From Prochilodus magdalenae (taxonomy: Eukaryota > Chordata > Actinopteri > Characiformes > Prochilodontidae): a stretch of 64,000 bases of DNA. The DNA lies in contig JAMWET010000762.1 of assembly GCA_024036415.1 (NCBI GenBank), positions 53,501 through 117,500 of the forward strand, in the 5' to 3' direction. Made by a program: the position numbers and the translations under genes. A model generated the notes under the pieces. That model did no database searches, was not told the origin of the DNA, and was given only the letters and a program-made list of their open reading frames with translations. This document shows positions 1 through 11,135 of this stretch, piece by piece; within the stretch, counting starts at the first letter, position 1; every line of letters begins with the position of its first letter.

Positions 1-2500
1 CCACCTTCACAAGCTAGACTGGAGCAGACTGGTTTCAGAGTGGCTGGTTCATACTGGTTTAGCTCTCTGCGTGTTGTGCGAGGGCGTGCCGAGCTTGCCG
101 GAAGGCGGGCAGTTACAGAGAAAAGGGCCGTTTTTTCCAATAAGGCGTTTTAGGTAACTGGAAAAAGTGATAGATCCTTTATTTAAGGCAGCCAATCAGA
201 ACAGAGTTTGCTCCGTCCTAAATCTACAGCCTGCTGAATTGTAAGGAATGAATGGCAGTTGGAAAACGGAACATCTCATGATGATGCAGGAGATTTAGAG
301 AAGCTGTGTTGCAATATTTCTACAGTTCTGGTGCCTCACACTTAGTAACCTGGTGTAATACGACGTCCTTCACATGAGTCTACATAAAGCTCCGTCAGCG
401 AGAGCTTACTCCATCCATTTCTCCCAGTCCCTGTCCAGTAATACAATCCCAATAATAAGCCGCCAGTGGGCCGAGAGTGGCCTGCCGTACGCTAGCTGTC
501 TGCACCTCCTCTCTATTAGGGTATCGCTCTGATACTGGCGTTAATCACAGGATTAGATCTCACAGGAAATGAACTATTAGCCTAACCTCTCAGATAAGTG
601 CCTGACTACACTTTTCCACAGTGCTGCACTTTAAATATGCATCTGAACGTTTAATGATGTGACCAGTCAGTGAGGTTTCCTACGCAGAAACATGGGAACG
701 CCTCACCAAACTCAAAATCCAACATGGCCGCCCTGTGCATTAAAATATGACACTGTTTATTAGCACTATGTCCATAAATGTGTATTTAAATACAGTAGGT
801 CATTCGCAAAATGCTACTCAGCATGGATGTGTAGGCTGGTACCTACAATGTTTGGATTACCAAACACTAAGTACGGCTGGCATGGGCTAATGGCTAATCT
901 CGCCAACTGACTGTATTTCAAGAGAGCAAGAGCTACAAAGGCGTCCATGTTGGTTGGCCGAATACTTCACTGGCACATAATAACTTGTGTATGATGTAAT
1001 TCCCAGCTCCAACCCACTTCCAGACTGAATGGAACACACCAGTCCTACATTTTTCACTGGGAATGTGCATTTGGATCCGATTCATTAAGGTTATTCTAGT
1101 ATCCGTAGATTAATGGCTGTGGGGGCGTTTTCCTCCACAGCTGAGTACTGGAAGCTGGACCTTCAGATAAGCTAGTAAGCTAACGCTAGGGCTAGTTAGC
1201 TGACTTCTGTTTTCTCCGTAGCAGATGATGTCCGGAGATGTTTGTTAGTAACAGTGAAAACAGAGAAATAAATATTCATTGTTTTGGGGATGTGGCTAAC
1301 ATCACTAGCGCGGTTAGCCTAGCCACGGTCCGCTAGAAACTCATTCAAAACACAAACAACCACGATGCTTGTCATGTGTCATGTTCTGAGCACGACTCTG
1401 GTGGTTAACCAGCACTAACCAGTATGGACCAGCTAGAATTCCATGATGGTCTAGGCTAATAAGCTCATTATTAAACACATCCCTGCCACAGCGCTCACGT
1501 ATCGCTACACTGCTAACAAACTTCTACAGTAGACTGGACTTGTCCTTCAGACCTGTCCTTCAGTTAAACGTTCACTGGGATGAAATTTAGCAACATTGAC
1601 TTCTACTGTGAGTGAGTTTGTGTTCTGGGAAGTTCAGGCACACGTTGCCAAACTGCTGCCTGTGGTAATCCACTAGCCTACATGCTGTAGATTCAACAGA
1701 CAGGGAGTAACGAGAAACACACCGCTACAGTTACTGCATGCTGGCCTCGCTCTCGCCTCAGTGCCTCCCCTTCCTCCCTGATTCCATCGGATCACAAGTA
1801 AGGACAGGCTGGGATAACACTCAAGTTAAGACATGCTAGCAAAAATCCCAAGCAGCAAAAATCCCTTCCTCCTGAATAAATCACCCTCCGTTCCCCCGTT
1901 CATTGCTCAGGCCTGTCTGTAAGAGGAGACGTAGACGGTCGGACTGCGTGTGCACCTGGGGGACTGCTCCTGGAGTTCTGCTGAATGTACTGAGTCCCTA
2001 TTCACAAACCCAGACGTGGGCGCTATGTGTACGGCTGGTGGTACTGTACTGTTTACTGCATCATGATGAGATTAATAAATCAAAATATAATCCAACAAAA
2101 GTCAGTCGAAGAAACGGAGGCTCTCTTCGACTGTGATGCATTATTGGTGCACAGCCACACCTACAAGTCTCCCTAACACCGAGCTCGGTGCTACCCCTGC
2201 TCAAAGGTCACACCACATCAATGACCTCCAGCCAGAACGCGAGCTGTTGCCCTGGGGACACCACCGCCCACCTTGCAGCACCACCAGGGGTTTCTGAATG
2301 TCCATGTTACCGCACACTGCCAGTCCTACCATGGTCTTTCCCCGAAGAGCCAGAGCAGAGAGACTGAGCACTGCAGCGGTGGTTGACTGAAGCGCTGTGA
2401 CGGTTTGAAGGCTAGTCCGCTCAGACATAGCCTCTCTGGAGGAGGTTGTGTCATCAGACCATCATGCTGCTCTAACAGCAGGTCCTCCCTAACCTCCCTT
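1..2500. other. Left edge, no gene supported
   Basis: I see no exon chain with good splice sites and no recognisable protein here. Short open stretches exist on both strands, for example a 75-codon one on the minus strand at 2201-2428, but none resembles a known family and none has matching splice signals. The stretch at about 420-560 looks non-repetitive and could be a conserved non-coding element or an unrecognised exon. The sequence alone does not decide. Confidence 0.4.
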
Positions 2501-2504
2501 CTGA

Positions 2505-2726
2505 CATCCTTGGTGTGGTGGAACGGATCACGTCACTTGTCATTGAGCTGCCACACCACATGGGGGACTGGGGTTCGATTCCAGGGATGGGTGACTGTGC
2601 TGTGCTACACCAGTGAGAGTCCTTGGGCCAGACTCCTAACACTACACTGGCCCACCTGTAATACGATTAACCTTCTACGTCGCTCTGGAGAAGAGCGTCA
2701 GCTCAATACCGTGAACGTATGTCCTC
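2505..2726 (+). mobile_element. tRNA-derived SINE (fish type)
   Basis: The 5' part contains a tRNA-like B box, GGGTTCGATTCC near 2570, preceded by a degenerate tRNA-like head starting near TGGTGTGGTGG. The 3' part ends in GTCGCTCTGGAGAAGAGCG followed by TCAGCTCAATACC, a slightly diverged form of the tail shared by many fish SINEs and the LINEs that mobilise them. Orientation is plus, from the order of head and tail. No clean target-site duplication was found by eye, so it is probably an old copy. Confidence 0.75.
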
Positions 2727-3098
2727 CACCAGACTCTGGGGACAGTCATGCTGTCTCTGCTGTCTCTGTATCTTACAGTGGTGCAGTTTTGAGTCTCTGC
2801 TCTAGCTCAGTGGTACAATGCCACTTCTGACACCAATGTGGCGTCTTGGCAAAGAAGGAGATGCTGGACACCCAGTGTCTTATTCTCCTTTACTGGACAC
2901 CGCAGGAGTGGAGAGCTACTAGTCACACACTTAACTTCACGGCCTGCACATACACTGTCCTCTAACCACACACGACTGTAGACTGTACTGTATTAGCTCA
3001 TGCGGTTGTTCAGTGTTGCAGAAGAACTGACTGTATCAAACGTGTAAAGAGCATCCAGGTATCAGGAAGAGGGAAGGAGAGAGAAGGTGCGTTGTTAC

Positions 3099-4145
3099 CT
3101 TGCTGCTATCCTCCATCCTCTCCATCTTGATCACGGTGCTTTTCTGACTCCCTCTCTTCCAGAAGACACGTGGCGGCTGCTGAGCGATCCGTGCGTTGCC
3201 TTTCCTGCCAAAAAGGAGCGGATTTTAAAGTGAGAAAGACGAGCTTCCTCTAAGAGGATGTGTGCTCCACGTGGGTGAACTCACTTGCGTCTGTAGCAGA
3301 AGTGGGCTGGTGGATGTAGGCGAAACGGAGAGAAGAAACAGAAACCACGTGGATTCCACGCGCTATAGATCACAGCCTTTCAATCGGGGCTGTTCAGAAC
3401 CCTAAACCTGAAAGCGTATTTACTCTGTAGCGCTATTTAAGACTCTGCCATCCGTCTGTTTGAACATTTTCAAGCACCTCCGTCTACATACAGTAGCGCC
3501 CTGTATGTTATACTGCTGCTGATACACTAACTAGGCTAATATGGGTCAAGTTAAAGGGGAACTCCACCAAAGTTTAAATTTACTTAATTGAATGGTAAAG
3601 TTGTAAACGGTTTGGCGTTCAATGCCCCGGTCTAGACAGCCTAGAGAAATAGATATATGGAATATGAGGATCTGATCTGAAACATATTTTGAATACTGTA
3701 ATTCATCCATTCGTGGTTTCTAAGGCAAAGCAGTCTCTGAAGAACCCTGAATCTTCCAGAAACCATGTGCAGGTTCACTGCTGGTTTAGTCATATTAGTA
3801 AAATAGCTCCACTGGAGCTGTGACCTCTGGTTCCATTCACCGCCATTGTAAAGAAGACCAGATTATGTAGGTTTCTCTATAAATGAGCCATTTCACATTA
3901 AACTAGTCTAAGTCACATGATTCATATCCTAACCACTGAAGTATAGAGGAATTCTGAAAAATGGGAGGGACTCCCCTTTAACTCTCACAGCCAAAGAACC
4001 GACAGCCTTTATGAGAAACTGAGTCTGAGTGGTACCTACCTGAGCCGGGGCTGGATCGTATGTCGTCCCTATGAGACTGCTGATCGAATCCTCTCCGCTC
4101 GACTTTAAGGGTGATGCGCTTTGCCACGCCCCCTTTCATCACCAT
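3099..4145 (-). CDS. Unidentified gene, first two exons (5' part only)
   Basis: A minus-strand ATG at 4145-4143 has a strong Kozak context (A at -3, G at +4) and opens a basic segment starting MVMKGGVAKRITLKVERR. Its exon ends at 4040 before a good GTAGGT donor. A second exon with AG acceptor and GTAACA donor spans 3204-3099. Both exons are 106 nt. Joined at GTAGGT, the frame meets a stop in exon 2. A weaker donor four bases downstream (exon end 4036, GTACCA) keeps exon 2 open through ARIAQQPPRVFWKR and on to MERMEDSSK. Alternatively both exons are mostly 5' UTR and translation starts at MERMEDSSK, at an ATG preceded by AAG. Later exons would lie to the left, but I could not recognise any. 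A GC-rich promoter-like region lies just upstream at 4200-4500. The family is unknown to me. The existence of transcribed exons is moderately likely; the protein is uncertain. Confidence 0.35.
3549..3983. mobile_element. MITE with 12-bp perfect terminal inverted repeats
   Basis: AGTTAAAGGGGA at 3549-3560 is matched exactly by its reverse complement at 3972-3983, giving a 435-bp element without coding capacity. Just inside the left end is ACTCCACC, like the ends of the MITEs at 28464 and 35494. It lies in the first intron of the putative minus-strand gene, between its exons at 3204 and 4040. Confidence 0.7.
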
Positions 4146-4199
4146 GATTCAGTTCCACCTTGAGTCTCACAGAGCGTACGTGCACAGAAGTTTAGCCTC

Positions 4200-4500
4200 C
4201 GTGTTTAGGCAAGCCCCGCCCTCCTGTGCGCGGATTGGTTAGTATTTACCGTATTAATGCTCATGTTACTCCAGCCAACCCTTGCGGGGATGGGCGGGGC
4301 TTCGGGGACAGCGGCATCGCCTGTGAGGTGCGTGTTTACAGTGTTTACACATGACATGACCAGCGTCTGTTCGTGCGTCCTACGCGGCTTCCCACCGGAG
4401 TCCGGCCGATAAGAAGCCTTTGAGGCTCGGTTCCTCCACAATGGAGTTCCTTTCCGCACCAGGCGGTCATGTGGAGCGGGGCTGGTGGGAGGCGGTGGGA
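4200..4500 (-). promoter_or_regulatory. GC-rich promoter-like region of the left-hand gene
   Basis: The stretch is richer in G+C and CpG than its surroundings and contains GC boxes, for example GGGCGGGGC around 4292-4300. It lies immediately upstream of the minus-strand ATG at 4145. It is open on the minus strand for 104 codons (4519-4205), but the composition looks like promoter rather than protein. Promoter function is inferred. Confidence 0.4.
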
Positions 4501-4599
4501 GACTTATCTCTGTAAACAAACAGACTTCTGTTCAGAAACGTGAGCACTGCACACTCCAGCGTGGAGGACTGCATCAGTGATGCTGTATAGGAGGAACAG

Positions 4600-5282
4600 T
4601 AAACAACAAACACACAAACAAACACACACACAAATACACAAACAAACACACACACAAATACACAAACAAACACACAAATACACAAACAAACACACACACA
4701 AACAAACACACAAATACACAAACAAACACACAAATACACAAACAAACACACACACAAATACACAAACAAACACACACACAAATACACAAACAAACAAACA
4801 AACACACAAATACACAAACAAACACACACACAAATACACAAACAAACAAACACACACACAAATACACAAACAAACAAACACACACACAAATACACAAACA
4901 AACACACAAATACACAAACAAACACACACACAAATACACAAACAAACAAACACACACACAAATACACAAACACACACACAAATACACAAACAAACAAACA
5001 CACACACAAATAAACAAACAAACACACAAATACACAAACAAACAAACACACACACAAATACACAAACAAACACACAAATACACAAACAAACACACACACA
5101 AATACACAAACAAACAAATACACACACAAATACACAAACAAACACACAAATACACAAACAAACAAATACACAAACAAACACACACACAAATACACAAACA
5201 AATACACACACAAATACACAAACAAACACACAAATTCCAAACAAACAAACAAATACACAAACAAATAAATAAACAAATAAAT
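4600..5282. repeat. Compound CA/CAAA/ATACACAAA microsatellite
   Basis: About 680 bp made only of interleaved CACA, CAAA and AATACACAAA units, with no T except the single T of the AATA motif. Long open frames on both strands (Thr/Asn/Gln/Lys on plus, Val/Cys/Leu/Phe on minus) are products of the repeat, not genes. Confidence 0.95.
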
Positions 5283-5334
5283 ATGATTAGTAGAAGTACT
5301 AAATTAGTATAGTCACGTCACCTAAAGACCAGCC

Positions 5335-5895
5335 GCACCCAGAAGGAGGTGTGGGAGTGCAGGTGTGTTGGGAAGGAAGATAAAGGTGACCAGGATCAAT
5401 AACTGATGATAAATGTAGACTGATATGATCAATATTTATTGAGCTACACATACAGAAGTCTGTCTCTCAGTATGGCGTCGGGCCGCCGTGTTCGCTAACC
5501 CAACACTCCAGACGTCTCGGTATGGAGCTGTAGAGGTTCCTGATGGAGTCCTGTGATAATCCATCCCATGCAGCTTGAACATCCTCACACAGTTCCTGCA
5601 GATGGTGCGGTAGGGGTGGAGGTGGAGGGACACCAGGTCTTCCGGACGTGTGACGACAGACCGTTCATCTTGGTGCTGACCACGGTGCCTCCACACACGG
5701 ATTCGTTGGGTGTCTCCACCAAGACTAAAGCGGGACTCGTCACTGAAGATGACCCGCTGCCATTCTGAGTCACTCCATGACAGTCTGGTACGACACCACT
5801 GCAGTGTTTGGTGACGGTGACGTGGTGTTAAGGACAGTCGTGGTAACGGTCTGTGTGCATGTAGTCCTGCGTGGTGCAGCCGTCTGCCGATGGTG
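5335..5895 (-). mobile_element. Tc1/mariner-like transposon relic A
   Basis: Read on the minus strand, fragments in different frames match Tc1-like transposase: a catalytic-core-like piece around 5770-5690 and, near 5600-5530, the C-terminal segment LQELCEDVQAAWDGLSQDSI followed by a terminal Pro-Arg-Arg. Frameshifts and stops break it, so it is a pseudogene. The outer sequence 5335-5427 is shared with relic D near 49573. In relic D the stretch equivalent to 5428-5700 is missing. Confidence 0.8.
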
Positions 5896-6029
5896 CTGCA
5901 CTAACAGGCCCTTCCTGGATGCTGTGTCTCAGTACTCAGTAATACAGTGGAACTCTGGAGAATGTTTTGGGCTGTATGGGAGCGACGGACCTTATGACTC
6001 CACCTTGTAGTAGTTTGGAGACTATGACA

Positions 6030-8470
6030 CATTGCATATACGGCTACTGCAAGCGTAGGCACCATGCATGACCCACAGGCTGCACACTAGCTCCTACAGT
6101 GTTGAGTTAACACCTACTTTGGTCGTTACACTACAGCAGCCAGCGAAACACTGCGGGGCATTGTGAGAGTGAACCCAACACTGGGCTCTTGACTGTGTGT
6201 GTGGCTGGCTCATTGTTTCGGCGGGCTATCTGAGCCTTGGCCAAAGTGCTCCCACTCTCTCGTCCGGCCGCTCGGCTCCTAATGTTCTCTCGGCTCGGTC
6301 CTAATGAAGGAGACGGCAGGATATGACTCTGATAATGATGCACCATGAGCACCCTAGGTCTCTGGGCACCAGCCTGTCATGATTCTGCCCTCCTTATTCC
6401 CATCACGGCTAGTTCCGAAGGTATTCCAGAGAGGGGTGCTCGGCTTGTGGCGTGCATTTGAGAGGGCGTTGTCCATAACATCCCCTGCACCAGTGACACT
6501 CAGACGTACAGCGCATGGGTGTTCAGTGTTAGAGCTGTCTAGGCGCTGTAGGCTGCAGGATAGAGCCACACGGAGCCTGCTTCCTGAGCGTGTGGCTGAC
6601 CTGCTGCTCTAGTAAGGTTGGGTGGTGAGCTGTGGGTTGTGGTGTAGTGTGCTGGGGGGTGCTGCAGGCAGTGTGTAGCAGACAGATGGAAGGTGGACTG
6701 GGTGGAGGGGAGCGATGTCCTTCTATTTCGAAGCTTGGCTAAGCCTGCTGATCTGGTGCGGGAGCAGGGGGTCAGCGGCTCCAGGCTTGCAGTTTGGACC
6801 TCTCAAAGTTGGTGGGGGGGCTATTACAGACGGACGCCTGGTTCCATTCGCCGCCACTGTGTCTAACTCTGACATCTGGCACAGTGTTTATATACAGCTT
6901 CCTCCCGAACTCTTTTATTTTCAGGAAGCTGCTTGCTGCGGCTTGTAGCGATAACAGAAACCAGTCATGCTGCAGAGGCTCGATTACGAGAAATGAGAAT
7001 AGTGGGCCGCATTAGCCCGTATCTGCTTCTGCTCCTGAAACCCGCAGCATGTAATCTTCTAATGTGTCAGTAGTATCCACACAGGCTGAACCGTGTACGG
7101 CCTTCAGCGCTACCTAAGTGCCTGCTTGGGTTCGTTTATCAGGGGGAATAAGATGTCCCCCTCGGTTCTGAAACTCTCACTCGGTGTTCCCTCAGGACGA
7201 GTGCTTTCTGGGGGGCTGTATTCTCTACTAACTCGGCTGTTTGCATCACACAGTGTAGAAAGCTTGGTGCTGATGATGGCCAGGACTCGGGTCAGGTTGT
7301 GTAAAGAAGGAGTCCCCTCTGATGACGTAGGGTCTGATTTATGAAACCTCTGTGAAGTGTTGAAACGAGCCTGGGCTGCAGTTGGCTTCCTTGCGTGAAA
7401 TCGAGTCCTCTGGGCATTGACTGTGCATCTGGCACCTGGTTTACACCAACCCCACTTAGGCCATGCATTAGAGCTTTCCCTGACTTGGCCGTTTCGAGTG
7501 GGACTGAGTCTCTGATGTGCCAGAGACAGGGCTGAGTTCTTGGTTCTGGAGCCTCGGCACTCAGTGATACTACATTGGGCTACACTGGGGCGGTGGACCA
7601 TATGACTCTGCCATGTGATACCAGAGACAGCGGCTGCATTAGTGGTACTGGCGGCCATCGTTGCCAGGGAGCCAGCATTCAGCGACTGGTTAGCCAGCCA
7701 CTGCACTGGTAGATGAAGTGTCAGCATCGAGTGCTCTGTGTCACGTTTTTGCCTGGGGCCGGACTGAGTTTCTAATCCCACCCCCAATAGAATTCACCCC
7801 CGGCAACCAGGTAGCAACGTTTGTCCTGCTCCCGCCCGCAATATAGATGCCCAAATGTCCCACATATCCGCGACTAGCTCCCGATACTCTGCGTTTGCTC
7901 AGAGACGCTGGGCAGGACAAACGGCAGAGACCCAGAGCGCATGTTTGTGCCATCCCAACAGTGCCCACCTTAACAAATCTGAAGCATTCCACCTTAAATG
8001 GCAATAACATATGCTGCTGCACCATTTAAGGTGGAACAGGAAGTTCAGGTGAGATACCAGCTGTAGCCTTGTTCCACTGTAGGTCTGGTAACGCGTGGCA
8101 CAGACAGCTTTAGGGCGATGGCGTGTTTGTGGTTCATCCTCTGAGATGGGGTTTTCACCTGCCAGTCTGTTTCACTCTCCCTACACTCGTTTCATCATCT
8201 GTTATTTTTCTGTGTTTTTCTTGAATAAATATGTAAATAAATAAATAACTTTAATGAATAAGGTCTACTGATTATGGAGTAAGGCCTGTTAACCCCCATG
8301 ACCCCTTTAACCTGGTCAGGCATGGCCGCTGGAGGATGGGTGTTTTAGTAACAGAGGCTGACAGGAAACATCGGCTGTTGCAGAATCGCTATGATGTCAG
8401 ACCTCCGCTTCCTACACCACTCACTGTGAAACACGAATTGACGGTGCAGGCTGGGGAACTGTCACGTTCG
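6030..8470. other. Gene-less stretch
   Basis: No exon structure or known protein was recognised. A 225-codon minus-strand open stretch (7787-7110) has no recognisable domain and no good splice context. It could be an old transposon fragment or chance. The only structured feature I support is the small hairpin at 7987-8036. Confidence 0.4.
7987..8036. repeat. Miniature hairpin, 15-bp perfect inverted repeat
   Basis: TTCCACCTTAAATGG at 7987-8001 and its exact reverse complement at 8022-8036 flank a 20-bp spacer. The same arm sequence forms another hairpin at 19261-19326, so this is a dispersed family rather than a chance palindrome. It may be an extreme deletion derivative of a DNA transposon. 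Confidence 0.7.
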
Positions 8471-8472
8471 CA

Positions 8473-8863
8473 GTGGCGCATTATCAGAAAGGGGGGCAGA
8501 GATTAACTGGCAGCCGGTCATCATCTGTGACGAGCCACGCTTTAGTCCTGGTGGAGAGGTGGTCAGTGCCAAGATCAATGGTTTGGTGTCAACTGTCACA
8601 CGTCCAGAAGACCTGGTGTCCCTCCACCTCCACCCCTACCGCACCACCTGCAGGAACTGTGTGAGGATGTTCAAGCTGCATGGGATGGATTATCACAGGA
8701 CTCCATCAGGAACCTCTACAGCTCCATACCGAGACATCTGGCGTGTTGGGTTAGCGAACACGGCGGCCCGACGCCATACTGAGAGACAGACTTCTGTATG
8801 TGTAGCTCAATAAATATTGATCATATCAGTCTAAATTCATCATCAGTTATTCATCCTGGTAAC
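8473..8863 (+). mobile_element. Tc1/mariner-like transposon relic B (3' half)
   Basis: The plus strand carries a transposase-core-like segment (WQPVIICDEPRFSPGGE, resembling the DE-containing motif of Tc1 transposases). It is followed, after a frame change, by the C-terminal piece LQELCEDVQAAWDGLSQDSI and the 3' non-coding end with AATAAATATTGATCATATCA. The N-terminal half is absent. The 3' end passes without a break into the 27-bp minisatellite that starts at 8864. Confidence 0.8.
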
Positions 8864-10348
8864 CTAACCCCTACCTTCACACTAACCCCTACATTTACAC
8901 TAAACCCCTAACCCCTACATTTACACTACACCCCCTAACCCTACATTTACACTAACCCCCCTAACCCCTACATTTACACTACACCCCCTAACCCCACATT
9001 TACACTAAACCCCCCTAACCCCTACATTTACACTACACCCCCTAACCCCACCTTTACACTAAACCCCCCTAACCCCCCTACATTAAACCCCTACACCCCC
9101 ATTTACACTAAACCCTCTAACCTTACATTTACACTAAACCCCCTAACCCCTACATTTACACTAAACCCCCTAACCCCTACATTTACACTAAACCCCCCTA
9201 CCCCCTACATTTACACTACACCCCCTAACCCCCACATTTACACTACACCCCCTAACCCCCACATTTACACTAAACCCCCTAACCCCTACATTTACACTAA
9301 ACCCCTAACCCCTACATTTACACTAAACCCCTAACCCCTACATTTACACTAAACCCCTAACCCCTACATTTACACTAACCCCCCTAACCCCTACATTTAC
9401 ACTAAACCCCTAACCCCTACATTTACACTAAACCCCTAACCCCTACATTTACACTAACCCCCCTAACCCCTACATTTACACTACACCCCCTAACCCCCAC
9501 ATTTACACTAATTCCCCTAACCCTACATTTACACTAAACCCCCTAACCCCTACACCTACACTAAACCCCCTAACCCCTACATTTACACTAAACCCCCTAA
9601 CCCTACATTTACACTAATCCCCTAACCCCTACACTTACACTAAACCCCCTAACCCCTACATTTACACTAAACCCCCTAACCCTACATTTACACTAAACCC
9701 CCTACCCCCTACATTTACACTAAACCCCTAACCCCTACATTTACACTAATCCCCTAACCCCTACATTTACACTACACCCCCTAACCCCCACATTTACACT
9801 ACACCCCCTAACCCCCACATTTACACTAAACCCCCTAACCCCTACATTTACACTAAACCCCTAACCCCTACATTTACACTAAACCCCTAACCCCTACATT
9901 TACACTAAACCCCTAACCCTTACATTTACACTAACCCCCCTAACCCCTACATTTACACTACACCCCCTAACCCCCACATTTACACTAATTCCCCTAACCC
10001 TACATTTACACTAAACCCCCTAACCCCTACACCTACACTAAACCCCCTAACCCCTACATTTACACTAAACCCCCTAACCCTACATTTACACTAATCCCCT
10101 AACCCCTACACTTACACTAAACCCCCTAACCCCTACATTTACACTAAACCCCCTAACCCTACATTTACACTAAACCCCCTAACCCCTACATTTACACTAA
10201 ACCCCCTAACCCCTACATTTACACTAATCCCCTAACCCCTACATTTACACTAAACCCCCTAACCCCTACATTTACACTAAACCCCCTAACCCCTACATCT
10301 ACACTAACCCCCTAACCCCTACACTTACACTAAACCCCTACATTAAAC
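8864..10348. repeat. CCCTAA-rich minisatellite, unit about 26-27 bp
   Basis: About 55 head-to-tail copies of a unit like CTAACCCCTACATTTACACT plus AAACCCC. Variation lies mainly in the number of C residues and in ACAC/AAAC/AATC positions. A longer-range duplication is visible: the variant block beginning ATTCCCCTAACCCTAC at 9511 recurs at 9988 (477 bp apart). Earlier matching blocks are 556 bp apart, which implies loss of about three units in one copy. The minus strand is very G-rich. It is not a true telomere array, because the unit is not a perfect hexamer repeat. Confidence 0.95.
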
Positions 10349-10844
10349 GCTAACTAGCTGGCCAGTGTTGATGAGATGCTTGAGGCCGTCAGTGATGAGT
10401 GAGAGAATAGTCACTCTGCTTTCTGTAAAGGACCGCCTGCAGGTTTAACCCACAAGCCTTCACTATGTAAAGATTTCCTGTCCTGGGGTGGTTGGAACTA
10501 TGCGGTACGGTGCATCTTTAAACTAACTAACATCTGAAGGACGAACCGCTGCCTAAAACCGCCTTGCCTTACACAGCCGTTATCTACGCCCGAACCTGCA
10601 GGAACAACACACCGCATCACTTCACCGGAGGGCTGAATGTGGGCGGGGCTGAGGTGTTGTAGGCAGTCATATGTAAAGGTCTTCAGGGTTGTGTCCTGCT
10701 GTCGTCCAGACACTACGCAGCAACACGCTACTCTGACTAACACCTTGTGTCCGAGACGTACTTCCCTGTGGTGACATTCCTGACCTGTCATTCATCCAGC
10801 TCACATTTCTAAAGACTGCGTTATTCCTGCTGTAAACTTTATCT

Positions 10845-10973
10845 CAGTTATTTATTTATCAGTTTATTTATCAGTTTATTTATCAGTTTATCACAGTTTA
10901 TTTATCACAGTTTATGTATCAGTTTATTTATTATAGTTTATTTATTATAAATTATTTATTAGTTTATTTATTC
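10845..10973. repeat. Degenerate TTTATTTATCAG tandem repeat
   Basis: About ten short units based on AGTTTATTTATC, with drifting length and substitutions, AT-rich and non-coding. Confidence 0.85.
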
Positions 10974-11071
10974 CACAGTAGAAGCAGATCAGAGTAAATG
11001 ACAGTGGTAGACTCCACCCCTCGGAGATGAAAGCATGTGAAGCTGTGGATAGGCATACGTGCAGAGATGCA

Positions 11072-11072
<1 letters not shown>

Positions 11073-11132
<60 letters not shown>
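11073..11132. repeat. (CT)n microsatellite
   Basis: An essentially pure CT dinucleotide run of about 60 bp. Confidence 0.97.

Positions 11133-11135
<3 letters not shown>

Noticed and set aside
4467..5276. Long open frames of Val/Cys/Leu/Phe or Thr/Asn/Gln on both strands
   Set aside because: They are produced entirely by the CA/CAAA microsatellite and have no gene signals.
7110..7787. 225-codon minus-strand open frame
   Set aside because: No recognisable domain and no splice signals, in a region of old repeats. A chance or transposon-derived frame is more likely than a gene.
8864..10348. Interstitial telomere from a chromosome fusion
   Set aside because: The unit is about 27 bp with only one CCCTAA-like core per copy, not tandem hexamers.
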